A stretch of 64,000 nucleotides of DNA from Incurvaria masculella (lineage: Eukaryota > Arthropoda > Insecta > Lepidoptera > Incurvariidae), in the NCBI GenBank assembly GCA_946894095.1, contig OX335647.2, positions 11,922,001-11,986,000 on the forward strand. The letters run 5' to 3'. Each line of letters opens with the position of its first letter. Within the stretch, counting starts at the first letter, position 1. The translations under genes and the position numbers were made by a program. Under the pieces are notes generated by a model. It saw only the letters and a program-made list of their open reading frames with translations, ran no database searches and was not told where the DNA came from. Below, piece after piece: positions 1 through 11,100 of this stretch.

Positions 1-142
1 GACGGCCGAGTTAATCAATGTTCAAACAGGTCACATTTAGTGATCCGCACGGGGTTGCTTCCATACTGTCCATACAAAGTGACGTGTTTAATCATGCGTT
101 TACGTTGATTTTGTTTTTTTATGCTTTCGTGCACTCGGCCCT
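1..142. mobile_element. MITE with inverted-repeat ends (copy 1)
   Basis: Non-coding element with GAGTTAATCAATGTTCAAAC near one end and the complement of TGAGTGCACGAAA at the other. Related copies are at 51790-51935 and 55646-55806. This one is cut by the window edge. Confidence 0.6.
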
Positions 143-1489
143 CAAACTTCTGTAGACAGGTGTCCCATCGGTAGCTGCATCCTTTGCTGCTCTGGGACCA
201 CATTGAGTCGTTATCAAGGAATACACCGAAATAGCTCGCTTTACGAAGAATAGCATGCTTTAGGGTGTCCAACAAGGCATTACAGCCAGCGTGTGGTTTC
301 TTGACGTGGCCACCAGCAAGTTCACCAAGCGACTAGCACCTTAGTTGCCTTAACTTTGATGGAAATCCACTAGCCAATTTTAAAAACTTGAATGCGAACA
401 AAATCAAAGAAGACAACGCCATTCTAAGATTTTATTGTTGTGTGAGAAGAGTATTGTTGTAAACCTTTTTTTTTCAAATTAGTAGGATTTTTATAGTTAT
501 ACTGTATAGTACTTTTGGGCGCAATAAAATAAATTAAAATCACCTTTGTTCGCTACTATATTTGGTGAAATCCAATGGAGTGTGAGGAGCGGACATGCTA
601 TCTATCATGCTGCACTTGCTGCGATGATCTATCGTGCATTTGAGCACTGCGTTGTGTGTCAGCGACGGCGGCGGCGCGGCTTCGGCGCGTCGTCGCTCGC
701 TCGCAAATATCGTAAACTCAGCTATGGCCGCATAGCATACATACTGGACGATATCTGAGTCTAAGTACATACATACATGCACACCTAATATAATATACGC
801 GCAGTACCTAACTGCGAACTTTATACCGATATCGCAGCACGTCGCATGCTTCGCGCTGCACTAATGATTGTGAGTAAACTCCTCCATCCATTAGTAATTT
901 GCGGTAAATCTAAATCTATTTATGGTATCATTTATGCTTCCTGAACGGTGATCTATTTATAGCACAAATTTGCTGTGTGCTTGTTGTATGTGTGACCGTT
1001 CTCGCGATAACTCCTCTGTAAATAATGTTTTTTTTTTCGTGAGCGCGAAGTTTAACGTTATGCAATGGGGACATTTTGCTCGCAGCTTTGCGACTAATAA
1101 AAAAAGGTGCCAATTATATTTTAATTATGAAAAGGTCTTTTCAAAACATTGGATTACCTATATTTCTTACTGAGAGTTAAGTCGGAAAATTTCAGGAAAA
1201 TATAAAAGGTTGAGATATTATTGGGAGGTTAATAAACTGAGATATTATTGGTAGGTACCTGGGTCACGATATACATTTTGTTATGCTCGAAATAAAAATA
1301 ATAATAATAATAGGAAATGTATTAAAATGATTATCGCACGTGAAATAATATTGACAGCAATAAAAAAAACGTGTATTTTTATATTATTCTGTCATCACTT
1401 CCCGCCTTTTCGTCTCCTACGATGGAGTTCAAGCGAGAACATTTATGTATAATCTACTAATTATAAATTTAAAGTTTTATGTGAAAACT

Positions 1490-1745
1490 AAAACGTGCTT
1501 TGAGCTTTAGGTGAATCGGCTGCTTCTCGGGCAACCATTTTTAGATCGTATTTAAAAAGGGCAGAACTATGCAGCCTTGATAATGACGATAGAAGTGGAC
1601 GCCCGCCAACCGCACTTACTGCAGAAAATTTGTGGACTACTGCAATGCCGGCGCGAGAAGACCCACGAATCACTTGCAATATAGAGTTCATACCATCTTT
1701 ATATGGACATTTCGTCGTGATGAAATTTTGTTGTCGTTGACCTCG
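1490..1745 (+). pseudogene. Mariner-like transposase fragment
   Basis: The stretch around 1585-1640 reads DDRSGRPPTALTAENL, resembling the GRP-containing N-terminal DNA-binding part of mariner transposases, followed by DPRIT. Stops interrupt on both sides, and no catalytic part is present. A relic; identification rests on one short motif. Confidence 0.4.
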
Positions 1746-1770
1746 AGAGCTCTCCGAAACGGGAAAAAAT

Positions 1771-2022
1771 AACCGGCCAAGTGCGAGTCGGACTCGCACT
1801 CAAAGGGTTCCGTATCATCGTACATGATTTAACACAAAAAATTACGTTTTTTGTATGGGAGCCCCCTTAAATTTTTTAATTTTTAATTTTAACTATTTGT
1901 TGCTATAGCGGCAAAATAAAAAATACACACTGAAAATTTCAGCTGCCTACCTATTACGGTTCATGAGATACAGCCCTGTGACGGACGGACGGACGGACGG
2001 ACAGCGGAGGCTGTGGTTGGTA
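1771..2022 (+). mobile_element. GACG-microsatellite element (copy 1)
   Basis: Family common in Lepidoptera: starts AACCGGCCAAGTGCGAGTCG, has TTTGTATGGGAGCCCCC, ATAGCGGCAAAATAA and GAGATACAGCC, then an (ACGG)n run. This copy is truncated after the microsatellite. Non-coding. Confidence 0.75.
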
Positions 2023-2374
2023 ATGTGTTATCCGTATGCGTATGTACAGATAATTAATGAATGCCCCTTTGTTTACATTTCTTCTCCTAAGACCTTTAAA
2101 TGCAAAACGAATTATTGCAGCATATTATAGGAGAGAAGTATTGTTATTCGTTCCTACAATCTTACGACGGATGATTAATGTTGTATATTAGTGGAAAAGT
2201 GTAAACAAATTGCTGACGTATGTTTTCTGAAGTGTATCGATATTTAGAGTGCCTCGCAGCCCAGAACTAATACATCATCATAACAGCATTGGCACCAATA
2301 ATTTTGCAAGAGCTAGTGGTGTATTTTTAGTTTACGGTCGATATCTGAAAAATCGAAACAAAATCAGGCATGTC

Positions 2375-2640
2375 CGAGCTCTCACCTAAATTGGCGTTTA
2401 CGGAACTTCGAAGTTACGTAAAAACGTCAAACCCATGCGAGTTTTACTTGTTCAACCCGTCAAAAACAAACTCTGGCTATCGATTTATATGAAAACGCGG
2501 AGTGGGCGTAAACGGCAACGTCTACGTATTTACGGTGAAGGTGCGTAAGCTGTCAAATCAAACTCGGACTCGCAAATGTCACCACCACCACGCGCTCTTC
2601 AATTCTCCATACAATTGAAAAGGCTAGTTGACGGAAGTTG
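2375..2640 (+). mobile_element. MITE, TCACCTAAATTGGCG family (partial)
   Basis: Begins TCACCTAAATTGGCGTTTAC and continues with AAAACGTCAAA and ATACAATTGAAAA, as in the full copy at 6140-6456, but lacks the far terminal repeat. Confidence 0.7.
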
Positions 2641-3067
2641 GAGTAAGGGCTGTTTTACTCGCAATCGAGTAAAACAGACGAGGGGCCGTTTTGGTGCTGC
2701 CGTTTCTGTCAAATGTGCTAAGTTAGTGAGCACAAACACGAACTTCGAGTCCACTCGAATTTTCAGCTCGTGTTCGTTCTCACTTTTATCTTTCTCTCTC
2801 ACGGCCGCTCGTCCGTTTTACTCCATCTCAACATTGCGAGTACAACAGCCTTGCCTTGCCCAGCTCTTGTGAGAACATACTGCATACGGAAAGATATACT
2901 CAGCCGGGAGAACATTTGGCGACGAAGTGGCCGTAGATGTCAGTCGGCCAATCCCAGAGAATTGGGAATATGCTAAATATGCCTATCCTCCCGCTTCATT
3001 ACCGCGTTTGTCGCCATCTTACATTTAAACTGGATGCAAATGGAGTTGCGTTGGCCGCGCGCCCGCT

Positions 3068-3384
3068 AATAAAAAACCGGCCAAGTGCGAGTCGGACTCG
3101 CACACGAAGGGTTCCGTACCATCGTAGAAAAAAAAACTAAAAAATCACGTTTTTTGTATGGGAGCCCCCTTTAATTTTAATTATTTTTTAATCTTACCTA
3201 TTTGTTGTTATAGCGGCAAAATAAATACACACTCTGTGAAAATTTCAGCTGTCTACCTGTTACGGTTACTGAGATACAGCCCTGTGACAGACGAACAGAC
3301 GGACGGACGGACGGACGGACGGACGGACGGACAGCGGAGGCTTAGTAATAGGGTTCCGTTTTCACCCTTTGGGTACGGAACCCT
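3068..3384 (+). mobile_element. GACG-microsatellite element (copy 2, full length)
   Basis: Complete copy from AAAAAACCGGCCAAGTGCGA to TTGGGTACGGAACCCTAA. The (GACG)n run is at 3294-3334. The ends GGGTTCCGTACC and GGTACGGAACCC can pair. Confidence 0.8.
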
Positions 3385-3429
3385 AATAATGACATGTTAG
3401 ACTAAATTGACGAAATGGCGATCTGTTCT

Positions 3430-3790
3430 ACTAGTCATCGTTCTTGTTGCAAAAAAACGCTTGATTTCTTGGAATCGACACAGCGCCTAGACCCCCACGT
3501 ATCCCAGAATTTAGAGACCCTCCAACTCTCTGTTTTGTATCGTCTCGGCCGTGGAGACTGCTTTTTGGAGCTGCATAACTCCAATCCTCGGTCTCCTTTG
3601 TATCATCGCTTAACGCGAAAAAGGCAGGGAAGCGATCGACAGACGTATTTCCATGGTATTTCCCCCAAAACATAACATTGGGTCCTTCAAACATGGTGTG
3701 AAGAAGCACCTGGCCGGCGCGCATACCTAGCTTTGGCAGCCCTCCTGTAATGGCGTACGGCATAAGCCGCGCTTGAAAAACCAAGTGACC
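3430..3790 (+). pseudogene. Jockey-like LINE 3' relic
   Basis: Plus frame gives TQRLDPHVSQNLETLQLSVL, YRLGRGDCFLEL, resembling the C-terminal end of jockey-clade reverse transcriptase ORFs (better seen in the minus copy at 16978-17244). Degenerate and 5'-truncated. Confidence 0.5.
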
Positions 3791-3949
3791 ATGTAAACTT
3801 CAAGCGATAGGTACTCCTACCATACATACCCTGGAAGTATAATACAAGTGCGCGCTATTGAAGCGAGGGGATGGGATTTCTAGTCTTCCAAATTCTGTGG
3901 TCCACCCCGTGACGACACTTAAACGATTGTTCATTGTGTCCGCTGTCCG

Positions 3950-4460
3950 AACTTCCGCTCGGGCAAAGAATATGTAATAATGCCCGGGTTATCGACGCGG
4001 CGGCCGCCGCCGACGACGCTGCAATACACGCAAGCATTTAGCGCGTCGTGCCGTGCGCGCATACGTCGGCAAACTTCTGCGACTGAACCCAATGTAATCA
4101 TAATCACATTACCTTTTGAAGTTCTAAAAATAGACGGGAGCGTTATCGCGGCGTCGTTATCTCAAGGTAAACTCGCGGGCGTGTATTCTGAGCGTGGCGG
4201 GCGACTAACCAGTTTCCTCGCGGCGACCGCGCAGCCGTCCCGCCGCCGCCTCCGCCGCCGCGTGTCGCCGACCTACCCCCGCGCGAAGACGTCGTCGCCT
4301 GACGAACCTTGTCAAAACTCGCTACACCCAATTTATGTAGTTGACCACCGGTCGGCCTACGCAATTACTTACTTGGCCAATAATTTCCACATTTGAGCAT
4401 ACGCAGGAAGCGCGCCGTGTGTCGCGCCGCCGCCGCCGCCGCCGGTCGGCGGAGCACGTC
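3950..4460. promoter_or_regulatory. GC-rich, CpG-dense island upstream of the plus gene
   Basis: Set in AT-rich DNA, this 0.5 kb has runs of CGCCGCCGC and many CpG. There is no long coding frame of any known family. A GTAAAC after CAAG at 4165 could be a 5' UTR donor. Candidate promoter and non-coding first exon of the cyclase; inference only. Confidence 0.3.
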
Positions 4461-4800
4461 TTGGTTACATCAGAAACGCTAAAATCTCGGATGAATGACT
4501 TCGATTTCCCGCTCGGGTCGTCACAGCTCGATGAGCATGCACCTCTGTTTCCAATAACAAAAACACCCTTCTCACTCAACACAGGTTTGAGGCGGAAGAC
4601 TGTTTTCATCATGCAGCCTGTCTGATTTCTCACATGATGTCCTCGATGTTATTGTTCAAAGGCTTGGCGTTCTGGACATATAACGGGCTTCTTCTAAGTT
4701 CGTCTCAAAGCAGATATCCTGTACTATTTCTAAGAACGGAATTCCAAATTTAAAAGACCTAGCCTGGTTGCCACATGACGTGCCAGAGAATTCTAAGGAC

Positions 4801-5176
4801 TTAAGAACGGCCCGTAAGCTATGTCCCCCATACAAACGTAGTTTACTAATCATTTGGAAACCGCAATTCCAATTAAGATGATATTTAATATCTAATATCA
4901 GGTAACAAATATCTGTGTCTGCATGCTGTTGTTTTTTTTTTAAATCCAAACAGAATGAAATGAAAGCAAAAAGAAAATCTTCATACGAATTTTGTTTTCT
5001 CTGTGGTTGGACCCAGAATAAATTTACCGAAAAAACCAAGACATGCAGATACAGATATTTGTAGCCTAATATTTAATACCAAATATCGAGTAAGTTGGAA
5101 CAGTGGTTTTCAAATTATTAGTAAACTACGTTTGTATGGGAGGTGAAATTTTCTGATGCTTACGGGCCGACCTTAA
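4801..5176. mobile_element. TTAA-flanked inverted-repeat MITE (376 bp)
   Basis: TTAAGAACGGCCCGTAAGC at one end and GCTTACGGGCCGACCTTAA at the other. The two halves are long inverted repeats (GTAGTTTACTAAT, ATTAGTAAACTACG). TTAA at both ends suggests piggyBac-type mobilisation. Same length as the copy at 18672-19047. Confidence 0.75.
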
Positions 5177-5293
5177 GACCTTCCAGTGCCAATAGCCGTA
5201 CGGTTGAAATATTTTATCTTAGGAAGCTTAGCTTTGGCTTAGAAATACTCCTAATCATTGAAGGCTATAAATAATACGATAGTAATAATTACA

Positions 5294-5622
5294 CAGCTCG
5301 AGGTGTAGGTACTACAGGTGTGCCTTTCAAGTGAGATGTTATACATAGGTTCAAATCCTCGCCCCAGTCATCCATCACTTTCTGAGTTGGATAGTTAGGT
5401 ACATTATTAACGAATGCGAGCTGTGTTGGTGCGTAACCCATGTAAAACTTTAGGGCCACCTTCCCCTGCCCGGGTTGGTAACACTGCATTAGATGAAACT
5501 ATGGTTGAAGCAATGAAAAATTGTCATAAAGGAAAGGTCCTGGCAAGGCACCTAATTCCTTTGAGAATGTGTTGTATTAGGATATTATGCCGGTAGTGGC
5601 CATGTCAGGTTCCATAAAAAAA
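5294..5622 (+). mobile_element. tRNA-headed SINE (plus orientation)
   Basis: Head with B-box-like GGTTCAAATCC at 5349, body with CATGTAAAACT, and tail GGCCATGTCAGGTTCCATAA before A-runs. The same family recurs throughout the window. Confidence 0.6.
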
Positions 5623-6137
5623 GTCGGGGCTATCAATCACTATCTATTTTTATGGATTGATCGAATCGTCTATTATGATTGATTAAGACTTAATTGATGT
5701 CTTGCGGGGCAACGCTGTTATTTGATAAAATTGCGTCTCCATAATATTTACCATTACACGACCGTAGCAATTTATTTTTATCCGTATCGCAAAAATTTCA
5801 GCCACTTTCAGAGTTGACAGTAAAAGTTTAACACACGTGGATTATCTCCGGACATACCTTACGCTAAAAACAAACCCGATTTAATCCGAAGATTATCCAA
5901 GTATTAGCACGTAACCTCTGAGGGGACCATTTGATGTTAGGAGTGTTATAGCTCTGGGATGGAAGGCAAGTCCACCCGCCTCTGAACTACAGAGCCCTAA
6001 CGAGTATTATTTACGTACTGATGATGCACCGATGTTCGGTGCGTTGGCTACGAAGATTATGTGAACGGGTGGGTTTCCATAGTAACTTACTCGCCATGTG
6101 AATAGCAGGTGAACAGGCAAAATAGCTCCTAGTCCCA

Positions 6138-6458
6138 GGTGTCACCTAAATTGGCGTTTACGGAACTTCAAAGTTACGTAAAAACGTCAAACTCCATACA
6201 AGTTTTTACTAGATATTCTGTGGTTTTACTTCTTCAAGCTGTCAAAGTCAATCCGGACTTCCGATTTGTATGAGAACGCGGAGTCGGCGTGAACAGCAAC
6301 GTCGACGTATTTACGACAACGGTGAGTAAGCTGTCAGATAAAACTCGGATTCGCAAATGTTAGTTCGCTTAACGCCCACTGCGCGCGCTCTTCAATTTCT
6401 CCATACATTTGAAAACGCCAGTCGATCGGTTTGGCGTAAACGCCGAATTAGGTGATAA
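6138..6458. mobile_element. MITE, TCACCTAAATTGGCG family (full length)
   Basis: TCACCTAAATTGGCGTTTAC at the left and GGCGTAAACGCCGAATTAGGTGA at the right form terminal inverted repeats. Non-coding. Copies also at 2375 and 39892. Confidence 0.8.
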
Positions 6459-7919
6459 GTGGGACTAGGGGCTCTGTTGCTTCATTTTCGCACGCAAACG
6501 GCCGCAAGTAATTGGCTCCACATTTTTCGACCCACGACTACTACCCACACATGCACACACCTAAAGCAGTCGCCACTGCTTCTGGATTTCTTGTGCCAAA
6601 CGCCTCTTGCAAACAATGGTATTAAAACATTTGTGCATACCATTTATTTTATAGCTTTAACGGATGTATAAATCCGTCCAAGAAATAGGAAACATACACA
6701 TTTGTCTTCAATCATTTTCTGGGATTGCGCCACCAGTATCAAATATCATTTCAATGTTTAATAATTTTTAATCTGCTAATTATGCATCTGTACTAAGTGG
6801 GAATAGCATACAAATATATATAAAAAATTTTTTAGGCTATTTTGAAAGTTACAAATTGTAAATTTTCATATTTTTCATTGTTTCTAATTTTTTATTTTAA
6901 ATTATTTTGTAGTTTGGATTATATTCAATGTAATCTGTCGCTTCTACTGCCCAAGATGGCAAAATTATAGCCATATTGAGAACTCTAATGTTCCTTGGAG
7001 ATGTAGCCATTTTTTTTTATTACAGAAAAGCGGCATCTATTAAAATTTTATTTATTAAACAATTTACAAAACCTAACATAACAAATCCCATTTCTTTGGA
7101 CCCCGTCATAATATAGCGTCGTAAAATCTCATTTGGGGTTAGTAAGAAGGTGTACGGACAACATTGACATTGTTTTGTTTGCACGGCTCTCGGCTCAATG
7201 CTACTCAAATATTTGAGACACCTCGCTCACGCTAAGAAGAAAACATTCAGAATTTTCTAACGGCTTTAGTGCATGGTCTTTATTATTCTTTGTTTGTGGA
7301 AGCCTTGATTCACTGGTGAACGTGCAAAAATTCCCAAACAAAATATATAGCTTTGCTAGATATTTACGCCCTAATTCCTCTCTTAATCCCATTTAAATCG
7401 GGAGTTATATTAAATTGAGAAAATTCTACCTTTTTTATAAATTAAAGTTACCCACGGTCAAGCGTCATCACGTCCCGAGGGTCCCGTCACTTGTGGACAT
7501 GGACGTGGGCCACAAAACGTACAATGCTTATTTTTCAATTTAATATAAAATTAGCGCTTCAGAAACTTCAGGCCACGTTGTAGGTCCTCCTCACTGCAGG
7601 TCTTCTTGACGAAATCAGTTGGCCTCCGACGATTCGTCTTCCACAACGAGGTCGCACAGGTACTTCTTCTTACTGTCTTACTTCTTACATCGACGTAGCC
7701 AGAAAGCCGATGAAGTCGGCCAGTGGTTCAATCTTCGCCTTGAGGTCCCTCGCGATCGATGGGTTCCTCACGTAGCGGGGTGCGCCAACGATGCTGCGGA
7801 TCGCTAGGTTGTACTGGGCGCGGACATTCTTACGTCGCGTCTTCGTCTCAAGTTAGTCTTGTAGAGGGCTCGGTGAGCAGGGGACGTACTTAATATAACG
7901 ACAGTTGACTGATGTGCAG
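6459..7919. other. Upstream intergenic DNA without recognisable features
   Basis: AT-rich, with short poly-T and poly-A runs. No coding frame of any known family and no repeat family seen elsewhere in the window. It may hold regulatory elements of the plus gene, but none can be named. Confidence 0.5.
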
Positions 7920-7987
7920 GTCGGGCGCGCAAGGTGAGGCGGCGGCGGGAGGCGGGAGGCGGGGACGGTGGCGGCGGCGACGGCGGC

Positions 7988-8164
7988 ATGGCGCACGTTC
8001 TGGCGTCGCTGTTGTGCCTGCTGGCGGCGGCGGCGGGGCCGGCGGATGCGGGCGCGGGCGCGGCGCGCTACAACCTCACCGTGGGCTACCTCACGTCGGT
8101 GCGCGGCGCGCCCGACCGCCAGGGTCTCGCCATCTCCGGCGCGCTTACTATGGCCTTGGAAGAA
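7988..8164 (+). CDS. Gyc76C: Gyc76C-like exon 1: signal peptide and ectodomain start
   Basis: Residues 1-59. [17 protein letters not shown] is a signal peptide, followed by [13 protein letters not shown], the first strand of the ligand-binding (ANF-receptor type) fold. The donor is GTAAGA at 8165, phase 0. An AG at 7918-7919 could be a 3' splice site for a 5' UTR exon, so transcription may begin well upstream. Very GC-rich. Confidence 0.85.
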
Positions 8165-11100
8165 GTAAGAATCATTTTCATCCGTCAAGGGTCAGGCCAT
8201 CTCCGGCGCGCTCACTATGGCCTTGGAAGAAGTGAAAATCATTTCCATCTGTCAAAGTCGCCCTGCACCAGAAACTTAATAAAAGTAAGGAAAACTTTGT
8301 AAAAGAAAAACTTTACGTTTATGTGGTTGGTACCACAACGTAGGTAATAAGTTTCTAAAATCTGACCGAAAATACAGCAACCTTCCTCATCATACTTAAC
8401 ATTATTCATTCCAGCTTAACTGTATTTCTGGCCGGCATTTAATGTATTTTTTTTTGTATTGGTCAGATCAACAACGACACATCTTTGCTTCCGCAAGTGG
8501 AGCTGCAAATGGTGTGGGAGGACACGCGGGGCGACACGGTGGCGGCTACGCGCGCAATCACCGACATGCTGTGCAGCGGAGTCGTCGCTTTCTTCGGGCC
8601 TGAGGGCAACTGCCTCACTGAGGCCATCATCTCCCAGGCCCGCAACCTGCCTATGATCTCCTATGCAAGTACACGACTGTATTACGTACCGGATGGTACA
8701 TAGCTGCTTTAGCGAGATGAGCTCCATTTGGTGTGGGAGGACACGCGTAGCGTCACAGTTGCGACTACGCGCGCCATCGCGGTCTTGCTATGCAGCAGCG
8801 TCGCCGCCTTCGCTGAGGTCATGATCTCTTAGGCCCGCCATTCGCCTATGTTCTCCTAAGTGACACATAGCTGCTTTAGCGAGAACAGCTGTATTTGGTG
8901 TCAGAGGACACAAGTGACAATTTTATTCTTTGATGAATATGTCCTCGCTTTATGATCAAGGCCATGTATAATTTTCGTTTTTTTTTTGACACTAGAGATG
9001 GACTGTCATCATATTCACCCAACACACCTAATAGGAACAAGATGCCGTGAATAAGCTGTGTGCTGAATTGTATTATTGTTACGTGCCGGAACCCACACAG
9101 CAACATTTTATTTCCTGAATTCTAATTTTATAGTCCTTCTTTTCTCAAGTTAAGTTACTTAGATTATGGGACCCACCTTAGATTTTTTGTATTATATTGT
9201 ATTGTTGTATGTTTATTCATCATCCATAGACAGTAAGTACACTGCACTCCGATTTGTCATATTTTAACATTGGCCAGTTCGGAAAAACAAAACACAGCAA
9301 AAAGAACTGGAACGAAACTCCGCTGTTTTTTTTTTTTCAACATCCACTTAGTCTAAATTTACAAAAGTGTTTGTAATTTTTTTTAACAAAAACATGGGTA
9401 AAACACTAAATTAGCATGAATTTACAAAAAATACAATTCATGCCGTATGCAACAGTTCATGACAAATATCTATTTTATTTGAAAAGACTATCCCCACCAA
9501 GTAACATGTTGCTTGGAGCAGGCCAGTCCCCACAAACAGCACCCGTTCACGAGCATCACGCCTGGCACAGCCATTACCTCTCTCGACCATATTTAACCCG
9601 AATAACTTATAAGTAATATATTTATTACTAAAAGGTAGGTTAGGCCATCTTAGGAATCCTATAAAATTAAAACTTGCCATAATATATTCAAGAATGTATT
9701 GCTTATCTTACGTAGTTATTAGCATTGCTTAAAGTTGATTTTCTTGAAAGTTGAAATTCTTTGGACTCTCAAATCACATCTGGTTCACTATTATTTGTTT
9801 TATTTTCCAGAAATGTTCAGAGTACAAGACATCGGAAATCCCTACGTTTGCTCGCACCGAGCCTACAGACACACAGGTAAATTGGAGCAAACTGTCCATA
9901 TTGAAACAAATACATACGTTAAAGAGTGTTAACCATGAACCCATCGAATAACTGATCATATTGTTCATTAAATAAACAAAAAAGTTTAATTTAAATTCAT
10001 TTATTGAAAGGAGATATGCAACCGGAGCTCCAGTGACTTTTTTGGCGTAACAGAAATGTAATCGATAGTGTTCGAAACCATCAATAATTATTATTAATGA
10101 TTTGAATATTCAAATATTTCAGCTTTCATGAGAACTCCAGCTAATATAATTAGATCTAAACAGACTTTGAACAAATAGTTCCCTTGCAGAAAAAGTAGAG
10201 CCATCTGTTATCCGATATTTAAACAATTTACGATTATAGAAATGTTCGTAATTTATTACTATAATTCTTTTTTTAATTAGGTATATTGTGTCACTACCCG
10301 TACCATTATATTTAATTATAAAATACATTGATACACAATATTTCTTAGCTAAAATAATAATCCGATGTGCAGTGCCATCTATTGCATAATAGTGATAATA
10401 TTTTGTATTTGTTTTTTCGAATTGCACGTTTCTCTCGAATATCCACTTTTTATGCTTTTTAAATAGTTGACCGCATATCTTTTTTTGTAAAAATTCGGAT
10501 TCGTACATTTCGAAATGTAGACACAGCCGTCAATAAAACCAAATGATTATTATGTGCCGAGACACCAAGTTGTTTCCGTAAGTTTTTCCCAACTCTTGAA
10601 TACACACAGCACTGCGGATTCTGGAGGAAAAAAAACCACATTACCATTTTTTTCTCTAATATCAAATAAATATCTCAGTTACTTCGATACGAAGTGCTTG
10701 AATTAGCAATATTCTTATTTTATTCTTCAGAATAACTCTCTATGGTGGTGTGCCCACTAAAATGAGCTAGAAAATCGATGAATAACCTGCAAATGATTAT
10801 AACATTAAAAAAACTTGAAGGCGATGCGGCGCGAACCTTGGACCTCTGGCTCAGGTAGCGACGCCCAGCGCGCTGCACTAAACGCGAAACTCGTTCAAAT
10901 TGCGAAAATAGTAATCACTTCAGTAAATGCATCACTGAGACTTTAGATGCTTCCGCTGACGTTTCTATGAGTTTACAGTGTCTGAAATGTATCAATTCGT
11001 ATTCACATTAGTCAAAAAAATTTAACTGTGGTAGTTTGATCCAAAAACACTTAAATTAGTGGCGATTTTTAGCCGATACAAACTTTGCGATGTCCTTTGT

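Noticed and set aside
7853..8235. Alternative frames over exon 1
   Set aside because: Arg/Gly/Ala-rich readings of a GC-rich exon. Only the 7988 frame gives a signal peptide and the receptor fold.
10805..10885. Possible tRNA gene
   Set aside because: Box-like motifs are present, but no cloverleaf could be formed by eye. More likely a SINE head or chance.
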